In this document: piece by piece, positions 1 to 8,621 of the stretch | Layout: each line of letters opens with the position of its first letter | Position numbering within the stretch: position 1 is the first letter of the stretch | Assembly (NCBI GenBank): GCA_965250105.1 | Contig: OZ252290.1 | Coordinates: 3,410,001-3,474,000, forward strand | DNA: 64,000 bases | DNA from: JBCBSK01 sp965250105 | GTDB lineage: Bacteria > Pseudomonadota > Alphaproteobacteria > Rhizobiales > Tepidamorphaceae | Reading direction: 5' to 3' | Notes under the pieces: generated by a model | Told to the model about the DNA's origin: nothing | Databases searched by the model: none | The model's input: only the letters and a program-made list of their open reading frames with translations | Program-made: the position numbers and the translations under genes

Positions 1-243
1 GCCAAGGAGGCGTGTTCGAAAGCGCTCGGCACGGGCTTTCGCAAGGGTGTCTACTGGCGCGATCTCGGCGTCATCAACCTGCCGAGCGGCAAGCCGACGA
101 TGGAACTGACCGGCGGGGCCCGCCGTCATCTCGACAAAATGGTGCCCGAAGGGTTCGACGCGCAGATCGATCTGACCATCACCGACGATTTTCCGCTGGC
201 ACAAGCGATCGTGATCATTTCGGCGGTACAGCGCGCCGCCTGA
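1..243 (+). CDS. acpS: Holo-[acyl-carrier-protein] synthase, C-terminal part
   Basis: AcpS transfers 4'-phosphopantetheine from CoA to apo-ACP. The gene is cut by the left window edge. The open frame begins at base 1 with AKEACSKALGTG, which matches the conserved helix of AcpS (KEAxxKAxGTG), and it ends in the beta-strand LAQAIVIISAV typical of the C-terminus. The N-terminal half with the metal-binding Asp is outside the window. The next gene, lepB, is 83 bp downstream on the same strand, and acpS-lepB-rnc-era is the usual alphaproteobacterial order. The identification is firm despite the truncation. Confidence 0.9.
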   Translation, partial: AKEACSKALGTGFRKGVYWRDLGVINLPSGKPTMELTGGARRHLDKMVPEGFDAQIDLTITDDFPLAQAIVIISAVQRAA

Positions 244-326
244 TCCGTGCCCGCTTGCGTTGCGGCGGGGAAGGGGACGCGCTAATCAGGCGCGATTCAA
301 ACCTTGGGACCGAGGACGAGCAGCAT

Positions 327-1169
327 ATGACCGATCAGGCCGAGAAGGAGGCGGGCGGACGCAAGTCCAAGAGCGGTGGCGGCATCGGCGAGATCGTCTC
401 CGTTCTGATCCAGGCGTTGCTTCTGGCGCTGGTGATCCGGACCTTCCTGTATCAGCCCTTCTCGATCCCGTCCGGCTCGATGAAGCCGACGCTCCTGATC
501 TCGGACTATCTGTTCGTCTCGAAATTCGCCTATGGCTACAGCCGCTATTCGTTTCCCTTCGGCATCGCGCCCTTCGACGGCCGCATCTGGGCCGGCGAGC
601 CGGATCGCGGCGATGTCGTGGTGTTCAAATATCCCCGCGACAACCGCACCGACTACATCAAGCGCGTGATCGGCCTGCCCGGCGAAGAGATCCAGGTGCG
701 CCAGGGCACGATCTTCATCAATGGCGATCCCGTGCAGCGCGAGCGCATCGAGGATTTCGTCGACCCGAGCACCGTCAACGCGCCGGTCCATCAATATATC
801 GAGACGCTGCCCAACGGGGTCAGCTATCACGTGCTCGATCTCGTCGACAATTCGATCGGCGACAACACGCAAGTCTTCAACGTGCCCGACGGCCATTACT
901 TCATGATGGGCGACAACCGGGACAATTCGCAGGACAGCCGCGCGCTCAACCGGGTTGGCTATGTGCCGGCGGAAAACCTCGTCGGCCGCGCCGATCTCAT
1001 CTGGTTCTCCTTCAACGAGGACGCCGATCTGCCGACCTTCCTGCAATCCTGCGTCAACGATGCCGAAATCGGCACGCCGCAATGTATCGAAGCCAAGCCG
1101 GCGATCTACCAGTTCTGGACCTGGCCGTGGACGATCCGCTGGGATCGGATGTTCGATGAGGTCGACTAG
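327..1169 (+). CDS. lepB: Signal peptidase I
   Basis: The enzyme cleaves signal peptides from exported proteins at the periplasmic face of the inner membrane. The 280-residue product has one predicted membrane anchor (about residues 22-43). The catalytic serine box SIPSGSMKPTL follows (Ser51), then the general-base lysine in DYIKRVIGLPGE (Lys112), and box E GDNRDNSQDSR at about residues 195-205. The frame stays open far upstream. I chose the ATG after CGAGGACGAGCAGCAT because family members start only a short cytoplasmic tail before the membrane segment. It lies in the acpS-lepB-rnc-era-recO cluster and is probably co-transcribed. Confidence 0.95.
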   Translation: MTDQAEKEAGGRKSKSGGGIGEIVSVLIQALLLALVIRTFLYQPFSIPSGSMKPTLLISDYLFVSKFAYGYSRYSFPFGIAPFDGRIWAGEPDRGDVVVFKYPRDNRTDYIKRVIGLPGEEIQVRQGTIFINGDPVQRERIEDFVDPSTVNAPVHQYIETLPNGVSYHVLDLVDNSIGDNTQVFNVPDGHYFMMGDNRDNSQDSRALNRVGYVPAENLVGRADLIWFSFNEDADLPTFLQSCVNDAEIGTPQCIEAKPAIYQFWTWPWTIRWDRMFDEVD

Positions 1170-1211
1170 GGCGAGAGCCGCTCGCAAGACAACCCGATCG
1201 CGGAGCCGGGC

Positions 1212-1988
1212 GTGACGCGCGCGTCCCGCGACAAGGCGGATCTCGGCGCCGAAGTTCACAAGGCCGATCTCGACCGGGCCGAGGCCATTCTCGGCCATCG
1301 CTTCGCCGATCGCGGCCTGATGGCCGAGGCGCTGACCCATCCCAGCCTGACGCCGGAGGGCGATCTGCCGACCTATCAGCGGCTCGAATTCCTCGGCGAC
1401 CGCGTGCTCGGTGTCGTCGTCGCCGACATGCTGTTCAACGCCTTTCCCGACGAGGACGAGGGCGCGCTGTCGCGTCGGCTCAACGCGCTGGTGCGCAAGG
1501 AGACCTGTGCGCAGGTCGCCGACTCCCTCGGCCTCGGCCCGCTGATCCGGCGCGGCGGTGGCGAAGCGCAAGGTCGGCCGCGCAAGAGCATTCTCGGCGA
1601 TGTCTGCGAGGCGGTTCTGGGCGCGCTCTATGTCGATGGCGGTTTCGCGGTGGCGCGCGATGTCGTCATCACCCATTGGCGACCGTTGATGCTGGCCGCC
1701 GATGCACCGCGCCGCGACCCCAAGACCGCGTTGCAGGAATGGGCCCATGCGGCCGGCTATGGCACGCCGATCTATCGCGAGATCGGGCGCGACGGACCCG
1801 ACCATGCGCCCGTCTTCACGATCGCCGCCGAACTGAACGGCGTGCATCCCGGTATCGGCAAGGGCAGCTCGAAGCGGACCGCCGAACAGGCCGCCGCCCG
1901 CGCCATGCTGATCCGCGAGAATGTCTGGCATGGCGGCGAGGAAGGGACGGGTCGCGGTCAGGGCGCGACGGGAGGCGCAGATGGATGA
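1212..1988 (+). CDS. rnc: Ribonuclease III
   Basis: This double-strand-specific endoribonuclease processes rRNA precursors and structured mRNAs. The 258-residue product carries the RNase III signature RLEFLGDRVLG at residues 57-67, with the conserved Glu59 and Asp63, followed by the second catalytic region GDVCEAVLGALYVDGG. The C-terminal third is a double-stranded-RNA-binding domain (KTALQEWAHAAGYG through KGSSKRTAEQAAARAML). Translation appears to start at GTG. The 3' end overlaps era by 8 bases, which suggests translational coupling; rnc-era is a conserved pair. Confidence 0.95.
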   Translation: MTRASRDKADLGAEVHKADLDRAEAILGHRFADRGLMAEALTHPSLTPEGDLPTYQRLEFLGDRVLGVVVADMLFNAFPDEDEGALSRRLNALVRKETCAQVADSLGLGPLIRRGGGEAQGRPRKSILGDVCEAVLGALYVDGGFAVARDVVITHWRPLMLAADAPRRDPKTALQEWAHAAGYGTPIYREIGRDGPDHAPVFTIAAELNGVHPGIGKGSSKRTAEQAAARAMLIRENVWHGGEEGTGRGQGATGGADG

Positions 1989-2910
1989 TTCAATCACGGC
2001 GAGCCCGGGCGAGATGGCGGCCACCCGTTGCGGCTTCATCGCCCTGATCGGGGCGCCGAATGCGGGCAAGTCGACGCTCCTGAACCAGCTCGTCGGGTCC
2101 AAGGTCTCGATCGTCACGCATAAGGTGCAGACCACGCGCGCGCTGATCCGGGGCATCGCGCTCGATGGCCCAGCCCAGCTCGTCTTCATCGACACGCCCG
2201 GCATCTTCGAGGCCCGCAAGCGGCTCGAGACCGCCATGGTCGATGCCGCCTGGGGCGGGGCGCGCGATGCCGATGCGATCGTGCTCGTCGTCGATTGCCG
2301 CAAGCCCGGCGATACCGATCTCGACCGTATCATCGATGCGCTCGACGGCGTCTCGGTGCCGGTCGTCCTGGCGCTCAACAAGGTCGATCTCGTCCAGAAG
2401 GACCGTCTCCTGTCGCTGGCGGCGTCCCTGAACGATCGCTTCGCCTTCGCCGAGACCTTCATGATCTCGGCACTCAATGGATCCGGCGTCGATGATCTGC
2501 GCGCCCGCCTCGCGCAGCTGGCGCCCGAAGGCCCCTGGCACTATCCGGAAGACCAGCTGACCGATCTGCCGCTGCGCTTCGCCGCCGCCGAACTGACCCG
2601 TGAACAATTGATGCTGCGGCTACATGACGAACTGCCCTACAGGCTGACGGTCGAGACCGAGGACTGGCAGGACCAGGGCAAGAAGGGCGTCAGGATCCAG
2701 CAGGTAATCTATGTCGAGCGCGACAGCCAGAAGGGCATTGTGCTCGGCAAGGGCGGCCGGTCGATCCGCGAGATCGGACAGGCGGCGCGCGTTGAAATCG
2801 GCGCCATGCTGGAACGGCCCGTGCATCTCTTCCTGTTCGTCAAGGTGCGCGAGCGCTGGACCGAGGATCCCGAACGCTATCGCGAGATGGGCCTGGCACG
2901 AGGCGACTGA
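1981..2910 (+). CDS. era: GTPase Era
   Basis: Era is an essential GTPase that binds 16S rRNA and assists 30S subunit maturation. The 309-residue product shows the G1 loop GAPNAGKST (residues 24-32), the G3 motif DTPG and the G4 motif NKVD. A C-terminal KH domain follows with VIYVERDSQKGIVLGKGG. I chose the ATG preceded by GGGAGGCGCAG, which overlaps the rnc stop, over an in-frame upstream ATG that would add 20 residues. It sits between rnc and recO as in most proteobacteria. Confidence 0.95.
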   Translation: MDDSITASPGEMAATRCGFIALIGAPNAGKSTLLNQLVGSKVSIVTHKVQTTRALIRGIALDGPAQLVFIDTPGIFEARKRLETAMVDAAWGGARDADAIVLVVDCRKPGDTDLDRIIDALDGVSVPVVLALNKVDLVQKDRLLSLAASLNDRFAFAETFMISALNGSGVDDLRARLAQLAPEGPWHYPEDQLTDLPLRFAAAELTREQLMLRLHDELPYRLTVETEDWQDQGKKGVRIQQVIYVERDSQKGIVLGKGGRSIREIGQAARVEIGAMLERPVHLFLFVKVRERWTEDPERYREMGLARGD

Positions 2911-2942
2911 CCATGCGCGGCCATAATCGGACATAATCCGGC

Positions 2943-3671
2943 ATGGAATGGACCGATGAGGGCATCGTGATCGGCACGCGCCGCCATGGCGAGGCGGGCG
3001 TCATCGTCGATCTGTTCACCGAAACGCGCGGCCGCCATCTCGGCATCGTGCGCGGCGGGCAGTCCGCGCGCATGCGGGCCGCCCTTCAGATCGGCAATGG
3101 CGTGCGGGCCACCTGGCGGGCCCGGCTCGAAGATCATCTCGGCGCATTCTCGATCGAGCCGGTCCGCTTCCGCGCCGCCGATTTGATCCAGTCGCCGGCG
3201 CTGTTGTTCGCCGCCCAGACGGCCGCCGCCCATGCCCGCCTCCTGCCCGAACGCGACCCGCATCCGGAACTGCTCGCCTGGTTCGACGTGGTGCTGGCGG
3301 CCGAGACGGCGATGGACGCGGCCATGCATCTGTCGCGGATGGAGGTGCAATTGCTTGCCGATCTCGGCTTCGGGCTCGATCTCGACCAATGCGCCGTGAC
3401 CGGCGGGTCGACTGATCTCGTCTATGTGTCGCCGAAATCGGGCCGGGCGGTCTCGGCCGAGGCCGGCGCGCCCTATCGCGGCAAGCTGCTGGCATTGCCG
3501 GCCTTCCTGACCGGCGACGACCCGGCGCGTCCGATCGCCCCGGAGGATATCGCCAGCGCGTTCGCGCTGACCGGCTATTTCCTCGACCGGCATGTCTATG
3601 GCCCGCGCGCAATTGTGCCGCCGACCGAGCGCGGCAGGCTGCTGCGGCTCGTTGCGGCGGATGCCGCATGA
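2943..3671 (+). CDS. recO: DNA repair protein RecO
   Basis: RecO helps load RecA onto SSB-coated single-stranded DNA in the RecFOR pathway. The 242-residue product begins with the OB-fold start MEWTDEGIVIGTRRHGE and the strand LVDLF-like VIVDLFTET. It continues with GIVRGGQSARMRAALQIGN, a typical RecO N-terminal block, and the helical C-terminal half has the usual length. The start ATG directly follows ATAATCCGGC. It lies 32 bp after era, the usual rnc-era-recO order, and 39 bp before parC. Confidence 0.92.
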   Translation: MEWTDEGIVIGTRRHGEAGVIVDLFTETRGRHLGIVRGGQSARMRAALQIGNGVRATWRARLEDHLGAFSIEPVRFRAADLIQSPALLFAAQTAAAHARLLPERDPHPELLAWFDVVLAAETAMDAAMHLSRMEVQLLADLGFGLDLDQCAVTGGSTDLVYVSPKSGRAVSAEAGAPYRGKLLALPAFLTGDDPARPIAPEDIASAFALTGYFLDRHVYGPRAIVPPTERGRLLRLVAADAA

Positions 3672-3710
3672 CCCGGTTGAACGGGCCGCGCCGCGCCTGT
3701 ATCCAAAATC

Positions 3711-5951
3711 ATGGGTGACCAACTGATTCCCGACGGCGACGGCATCGAGCCGGTCGATCTGAAGGCCGCGCTCGAAGAGCGCTATCTCGCCTATGCGCTG
3801 TCGACCATCATGCACCGGGCGCTGCCGGATGTGCGCGACGGGCTGAAGCCCGTGCATCGCCGGCTCATGCATGCCATGCGGCTGTTGCGCCTCGATCCCG
3901 ACCAGGGCTTCAAGAAATGCGCCCGCATCGTCGGCGACGTCATCGGCAAATACCATCCGCATGGCGACCAGGCGGTCTATGACGCGCTGGTGCGGCTCGC
4001 GCAGGATTTCGCCGTCCGCTACCCGCTGGTCGATGGACAGGGCAATTTCGGCAATATCGACGGCGATAACGCGGCCGCCATGCGCTATACCGAAGCGCGG
4101 CTGACGCGGGTCGCGCAATTGCTGCTCGACGGCATCGACGACGACGCGGTCGATCTGCGCGAGACCTATGACGGCGAGGACGAGGAGCCGGTGGTGCTGC
4201 CCGGCGCCTTTCCCAACCTCCTGGCCAATGGCGCCTATGGTATCGCGGTCGGCATGGCGACCTCGATCCCGCCGCATAACGTGGCCGAGATCTGCGCCGC
4301 CGCCCGCCATCTCATCAAGCACCCCAACGCAGAGACCGCGACGCTGATGCGGTTCCTGAAGGGCCCGGATTTCCCGACCGGCGGGGTGATTGTCGACGGC
4401 GCCGACACGATCCTCAAGGCCTATGACACGGGGCGCGGCGGCTTCCGGGTGCGCGCCCGCTGGCAGCGCGAGGACGCCGGGCGCGGCACCTATGTCGTCG
4501 TCATCACCGAGATCCCTTATCAGGTGCAGAAATCCAAGCTCGTCGAGAAGATCGCCGAGCTGATGCACGACCGCAAACTGCCGCTTCTCAGCGATATCCG
4601 GGACGAATCGACGGAAGAGACGCGCATCGTCCTGGAACCGAAATCGCGCGGCGTGGACCCCGCGATCCTGATGGAATCGCTGTTCAAGCTGACCGATCTC
4701 GAAGCGCGCATCTCGCTCAACATGAACGTTCTCGATCGCGGCAAGGTGCCGGGCGTCCTGTCGCTGTCGGGCGTCCTGAACGGCTGGCTGGCGCATCGTC
4801 GCGACGTGCTCGTCCGGCGCACCCGGCACCGGCTCGACAAGATCGCCAAGCGGCTCGATATCCTTGGTGGCTATCTCGTCGCCTATCTCAATCTCGACGA
4901 GGTGATCCGCATCATCCGCGAGGAAGACGATCCGAAGGCCGAGCTGATCGCCCGTTTCAGCCTCACAGAGACCCAGGCCGAGGCGATCCTCAACATGCGC
5001 CTGAGAAGCTTGCGCAAGCTCGAAGAGATCGAGATCCGTAACGAGGACGAAAGCTTGCGCGCCGAACAGGCCGAACTGTCGGCGCTGCTCGGCGACGAAG
5101 GCAGGCAGTGGAAGCATATCGATGGCGAGATCGCGGCCGTCGCCAAGGAGTTCGGCCCCGATACGCCCTTGGGACGCCGCCGCACCGATTTCGTCGAGGC
5201 GCCGGAAACCGATCTCGCGGCCATCGAGGAAGCGATGATCGAGCGCGAGCCGGTCACCGTCATCCTGTCGGAAAAGGGCTGGATCCGGGCCATGAAGGGC
5301 CATCTCGCCGATCTCTCCGGCGTCCAGTTCAAGTCTGGCGACCGGCTGGCCTTTTCCTGTCAGGCGCAGACGACCGACAAGCTCGTCGTCATCGCGACAG
5401 ATGGCCGCGCCTTCACGCTTGGCGCCGACCGGCTGCCCGGCGGGCGCGGCACGGGCGAACCCTTGCGGCTGATGGTCGAACTCGGCGAGGCGGAGACGCC
5501 GATCGCGCTCTTCGTCCATGACCCCGACGCGCGCTATGTCATTGCCAGCGATGATGGGCGCGGCTTTCAGGTCGCCGGCAAGGATTTCCTGTCCGGCACG
5601 CGCAAGGGCAAGCAGGTGCTCAATCCCGCCGCCGGCGCCGAGGCCCGGGTCGTGCGGCCGGTCTCGGGCGACATGATCGCGGTCGCCGGCGACAACAGGA
5701 AGGTCTTGGTGTTTCCGTTGTCGGAATTGCCGGAAATGGCGCGCGGGCGCGGCGTGCGGCTGCAGAAATACCGCGATGGCGGGCTCGCCGACCTGACGAC
5801 CTTCGACGCCGCGACCGGCCTGTCCTGGGTCGACACGTCGGGCCGGACCTGGACGGTCGAGGACTATGACGAATGGCGCGGCAATCGCGCCGCGGCCGGC
5901 CGCATGGCGCCGAAGGGCTTTCCGCGCTCGAACCGGTTCCGCCCCGGCTGA
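3711..5951 (+). CDS. parC: DNA topoisomerase IV subunit A
   Basis: ParC is the DNA-cleaving subunit of topoisomerase IV, which decatenates daughter chromosomes. The 746-residue product begins with the conserved LEERYLAYALSTIMHRALPD block and the winged-helix region KPVHRRLMHAM. The catalytic tyrosine is in AAMRYTEARLT (Tyr126). A long coiled coil and a beta-propeller C-terminal domain follow. The absence of a GyrA box (QRRGGKG-like) and the ending FLSGTRKGKQVLNP favour ParC over GyrA. The length fits alphaproteobacterial ParC. The next gene, purN, is convergent, with 41 bp between the stop codons. Confidence 0.95.
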   Translation: MGDQLIPDGDGIEPVDLKAALEERYLAYALSTIMHRALPDVRDGLKPVHRRLMHAMRLLRLDPDQGFKKCARIVGDVIGKYHPHGDQAVYDALVRLAQDFAVRYPLVDGQGNFGNIDGDNAAAMRYTEARLTRVAQLLLDGIDDDAVDLRETYDGEDEEPVVLPGAFPNLLANGAYGIAVGMATSIPPHNVAEICAAARHLIKHPNAETATLMRFLKGPDFPTGGVIVDGADTILKAYDTGRGGFRVRARWQREDAGRGTYVVVITEIPYQVQKSKLVEKIAELMHDRKLPLLSDIRDESTEETRIVLEPKSRGVDPAILMESLFKLTDLEARISLNMNVLDRGKVPGVLSLSGVLNGWLAHRRDVLVRRTRHRLDKIAKRLDILGGYLVAYLNLDEVIRIIREEDDPKAELIARFSLTETQAEAILNMRLRSLRKLEEIEIRNEDESLRAEQAELSALLGDEGRQWKHIDGEIAAVAKEFGPDTPLGRRRTDFVEAPETDLAAIEEAMIEREPVTVILSEKGWIRAMKGHLADLSGVQFKSGDRLAFSCQAQTTDKLVVIATDGRAFTLGADRLPGGRGTGEPLRLMVELGEAETPIALFVHDPDARYVIASDDGRGFQVAGKDFLSGTRKGKQVLNPAAGAEARVVRPVSGDMIAVAGDNRKVLVFPLSELPEMARGRGVRLQKYRDGGLADLTTFDAATGLSWVDTSGRTWTVEDYDEWRGNRAAAGRMAPKGFPRSNRFRPG

Positions 5952-5992
5952 GCCGCGACGCCCGCGACCTGACCGTCGACAAGGCTCGGGCT

Positions 5993-6664
5993 TTACCCGC
6001 GCGGCACCATGAGGCGATCGTCGGCGTCGATATCCTCGTCGCGGCCGATCAGGACCCGTTCGCCGACGATGCGCGCGCGGCCCGACGCCACATCGGCCAG
6101 CGCCATCGGATAAAGCCGGTGTTCGGCGCGCAGAACACGCGCGGCGAGCGCGTCTTCCGTATCCCCGTCGAGCACCGGCACCGCCGCCTGGGCGATGATC
6201 GGGCCGGCATCCATGTCGGGCCGCACGAAATGCACCGTGCAGCCGGCGATCCGCACGCCCGCATCGAGCACGCGCCGATGGGTGTTCAGCCCCTTGAAGG
6301 CCGGCAGCAGGGAGGGGTGGATATTGATCAGCCGGTCGCGCCATAGGGCGACGAAGCCGGGCGTCAGAAGCCGCATGAAGCCGGCCAGACAGACGAGATC
6401 GATGTCCTGGTCGCGCAGCACCGCGTCGACGGCCATGTCGAAATCGTCGCGCGTCGCATAATCGGCATGGGGTATGACCGCGTTGGCGATGCCCTGGTCG
6501 GCGGCGAAGGCGAGGCCGGCCGCCTCTGGCCGGTTCGACAGGACGAGCGTGATCGCGGCCGGATAGTCCGGCGCCGTGGCGGCCTCGACCAGCGACCGCA
6601 TATTGCTGCCGCGACCCGAGATCAGCACGGCGGTGCGCCGCCGCGACCCGGCTGGCTGCGTCAT
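5993..6664 (-). CDS. purN: Phosphoribosylglycinamide formyltransferase
   Basis: PurN catalyses the third step of de novo purine synthesis, transferring a formyl group from 10-formyl-THF to GAR. The 223-residue product has the substrate-binding SGRGSN motif near the N-terminus, the catalytic INIHPSLLPAFKGLNTH block (Asn and His) and the HFVRPDMDAGPII block carrying the catalytic Asp. The start ATG overlaps the purM stop as ATGA, so purM-purN is a coupled pair. The longer open frame upstream overlaps purM and does not look like coding extension. Confidence 0.95.
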   Translation of the reverse strand: MTQPAGSRRRTAVLISGRGSNMRSLVEAATAPDYPAAITLVLSNRPEAAGLAFAADQGIANAVIPHADYATRDDFDMAVDAVLRDQDIDLVCLAGFMRLLTPGFVALWRDRLINIHPSLLPAFKGLNTHRRVLDAGVRIAGCTVHFVRPDMDAGPIIAQAAVPVLDGDTEDALAARVLRAEHRLYPMALADVASGRARIVGERVLIGRDEDIDADDRLMVPRG

Positions 6665-7728
6665 GGCGCGAGCGCGCTGCTGTAGGAGATCGCCGGGTCG
6701 CCGCTTTCGCGCCTGGCGAGCCGGCCGATGACATGGACGGTTTCGCCGGCGGCCCGTAGCACCTCCGCCGCCCGGTCGGCATCGTCCGCGCCCGCGATCA
6801 CCGCCATGCCGATACCGCAATTGAAGGTGCGCAGCATTTCGGCCTGCTCGATCCCGCCGATCCTGGCCAGCCAGTCGAAGACCGGCGGCAGCGGCCAGGC
6901 GTCGAGTGCGATCTCGGCCTTGAGCGTGTCCGGCAGGACGCGCGGCAGGTTTTCGGTCAGCCCGCCGCCGGTGACATGGGCGAGCGCTTTGACCGCCGAG
7001 GTGTCGCGGATCGCCGCCAAGAGCGACGGGACATAGATACGCGTCGGGGTGAGAAGGGCGGCGCCGAGCGTCTGGCCGGGCGCGAAGGGGGCGGGCGCGT
7101 CATAGCCGAGCCCGCTTGCCGCGACCAGGCGGCGGACCAGCGAATAGCCGTTGGAATGGACCCCGGACGATGCGAGGCCGAGCACGACATCGCCGGCCAT
7201 GAGATCGTCGCGCGGCAGTAGCGCGTCGCGCCCGACCGCGCCGACCGAAAAGCCGGCGAGATCGTAGTCGCCGTCGCCATAAAGGCCCGGCATTTCCGCC
7301 GTCTCCCCGCCGATCAGCGCCGCGCCGGCCTGCCGGCAACCATCGGCGATGCCGGCGACGACCCGTTCGGCGACACCGGTGTCGAGCTTGCCGGTCGCGA
7401 AATAGTCGAGAAAGAACAAGGGCTCGGCGCCCTGGACCACGAGATCGTTGACGCACATGGCGACGAGATCGATGCCGATCGTATCGTGCTGGCCGCTGTC
7501 GATGGCGATCTTGACCTTGGTGCCGACGCCGTCGGTGGCGGCCACCAGGATCGGGTCCTCGAAGCCGGCGGCCTTGAGATCGAACAGCCCGCCGAAGCCG
7601 CCGATCGCCGCATCAGCGCCCGGTCGCGCCGTCGCCTTGACCAGCGGCCCGATGGCGCGGACGAGCGCATTGCCCGCGGCGATGTCGACGCCGGCATCCT
7701 TATAGGTGAAGCGGTTCTGTCCGGTCAT
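6661..7728 (-). CDS. purM: Phosphoribosylformylglycinamidine cyclo-ligase (AIR synthetase)
   Basis: PurM converts FGAM and ATP to 5-aminoimidazole ribonucleotide. The 355-residue product has the expected opening MTGQNRFTYKDAGVDIAAGN, the ATP-binding ATDGVGTKVKIA loop, and AMCVNDLVVQGAEPLFFLDY followed by GGETAEMPGLY and SSGVHSNGYSL. All of these are landmarks of the PurM/ThiL/SelD superfamily. The start was placed at the family-typical ATG; the frame extends upstream without support. It is divergent from the phospholipid-synthase gene across 232 bp and overlaps purN by four bases. Confidence 0.96.
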   Translation of the reverse strand: MTGQNRFTYKDAGVDIAAGNALVRAIGPLVKATARPGADAAIGGFGGLFDLKAAGFEDPILVAATDGVGTKVKIAIDSGQHDTIGIDLVAMCVNDLVVQGAEPLFFLDYFATGKLDTGVAERVVAGIADGCRQAGAALIGGETAEMPGLYGDGDYDLAGFSVGAVGRDALLPRDDLMAGDVVLGLASSGVHSNGYSLVRRLVAASGLGYDAPAPFAPGQTLGAALLTPTRIYVPSLLAAIRDTSAVKALAHVTGGGLTENLPRVLPDTLKAEIALDAWPLPPVFDWLARIGGIEQAEMLRTFNCGIGMAVIAGADDADRAAEVLRAAGETVHVIGRLARRESGDPAISYSSALAP

Positions 7729-7960
7729 GGATCTCGTCTGTGTCCTCGGGTCTCGCCGGGCCGTGTCAGCCCGCCGCGGCCCGGGCCGGCGGGCGGCCGG
7801 CATCCAAGGCGAAATGCGCGGCGGGCGCAAGCGCTCCGGCCGGTTCATCGACAAGATCGTCGGCGCGATGCGGATCCGGTCGCGACCTCCATGGGACGCC
7901 CGGCTCTTGATCGCGGGCGATAACGCGCCGATCTTTGCAACCATGACGAGGCGCGATCCC

Positions 7961-8620
7961 ATGGACGAGGCCGCCAGGCGGCGGACGGCGAGCGACCGGA
8001 CCGGCGATGACTGCCCGGTGGACCGGCATGGTCGGGTGGTCCGGCACGGTCCGGTGACGCTGCCCAATCTGATCTCGCTCGCGCGCATCCTTCTGGTGCC
8101 CTGCATCGTCGTCGCGCTGGTCTGGCAATGGTATTGGATCGCGCTCGCGGGCGTGCTGATCGCGGGCCTGTCCGATGCGCTCGACGGGTTCATCGCCCGG
8201 CGCTTTCGTCAGGAAAGCGCGCTTGGCCGGCATCTCGATCCGGTCGCGGACAAGCTTCTGGTCGGCGCCCTCGCGGTGGTGCTGGCCGTCGACGGTATGA
8301 TCCCGGTCTGGATCGCGGCACTGATCCTGGGCCGCGACATCCTGCTGATGGCCGGGAGCGCGGTGACCTGGATGGTCGGACGCAGCCTGGTCATCCGCCC
8401 GCACCGGATCAGCAAGCTCAACACGGTCGCGCAGATCGGCCTCGTCGTCTGGGCGCTGGCATCCAAGATCCTCGACCTCGACGCGCCGGGCGCCACGCTG
8501 TTGTGGAGCCTTGCCGTCGCCGGTTTGACGCTGGCTTCGGGCGCGATCTATATCCTCGCCTGGCTGCAACAGAATACCGGGGCGGTGGATGCCCCGGCGC
8601 CCGGCCGGGAGCGACCCTGA
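7961..8620 (+). CDS. CDP-alcohol phosphatidyltransferase family membrane protein
   Basis: Members of this family condense a CDP-alcohol with a second alcohol to make phospholipids such as phosphatidylglycerol phosphate. The diagnostic motif D-x2-DG-x2-AR-x8-G-x3-D-x3-D is complete in SDALDGFIARRF followed by GRHLDPVADK. Several hydrophobic segments surround it. The start is uncertain. The ATG chosen has a GAGG about 9 bases upstream, another in-frame ATG lies 18 bases earlier, and the conserved core begins only at VTLPNLISLARI. The stop is one base before the next ATG, so it forms an operon with the AI-2E-type permease. The substrate cannot be told from sequence; PgsA-like or cardiolipin-synthase-like activities are possible. 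Confidence 0.85.
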   Translation: MDEAARRRTASDRTGDDCPVDRHGRVVRHGPVTLPNLISLARILLVPCIVVALVWQWYWIALAGVLIAGLSDALDGFIARRFRQESALGRHLDPVADKLLVGALAVVLAVDGMIPVWIAALILGRDILLMAGSAVTWMVGRSLVIRPHRISKLNTVAQIGLVVWALASKILDLDAPGATLLWSLAVAGLTLASGAIYILAWLQQNTGAVDAPAPGRERP

Positions 8621-8621
8621 G

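Noticed and set aside
2877..6782. Very long minus-strand open frame opposite recO and parC
   Set aside because: It is a compositional shadow in GC-rich DNA; the plus-strand proteins and, at its end, purN account for the region.
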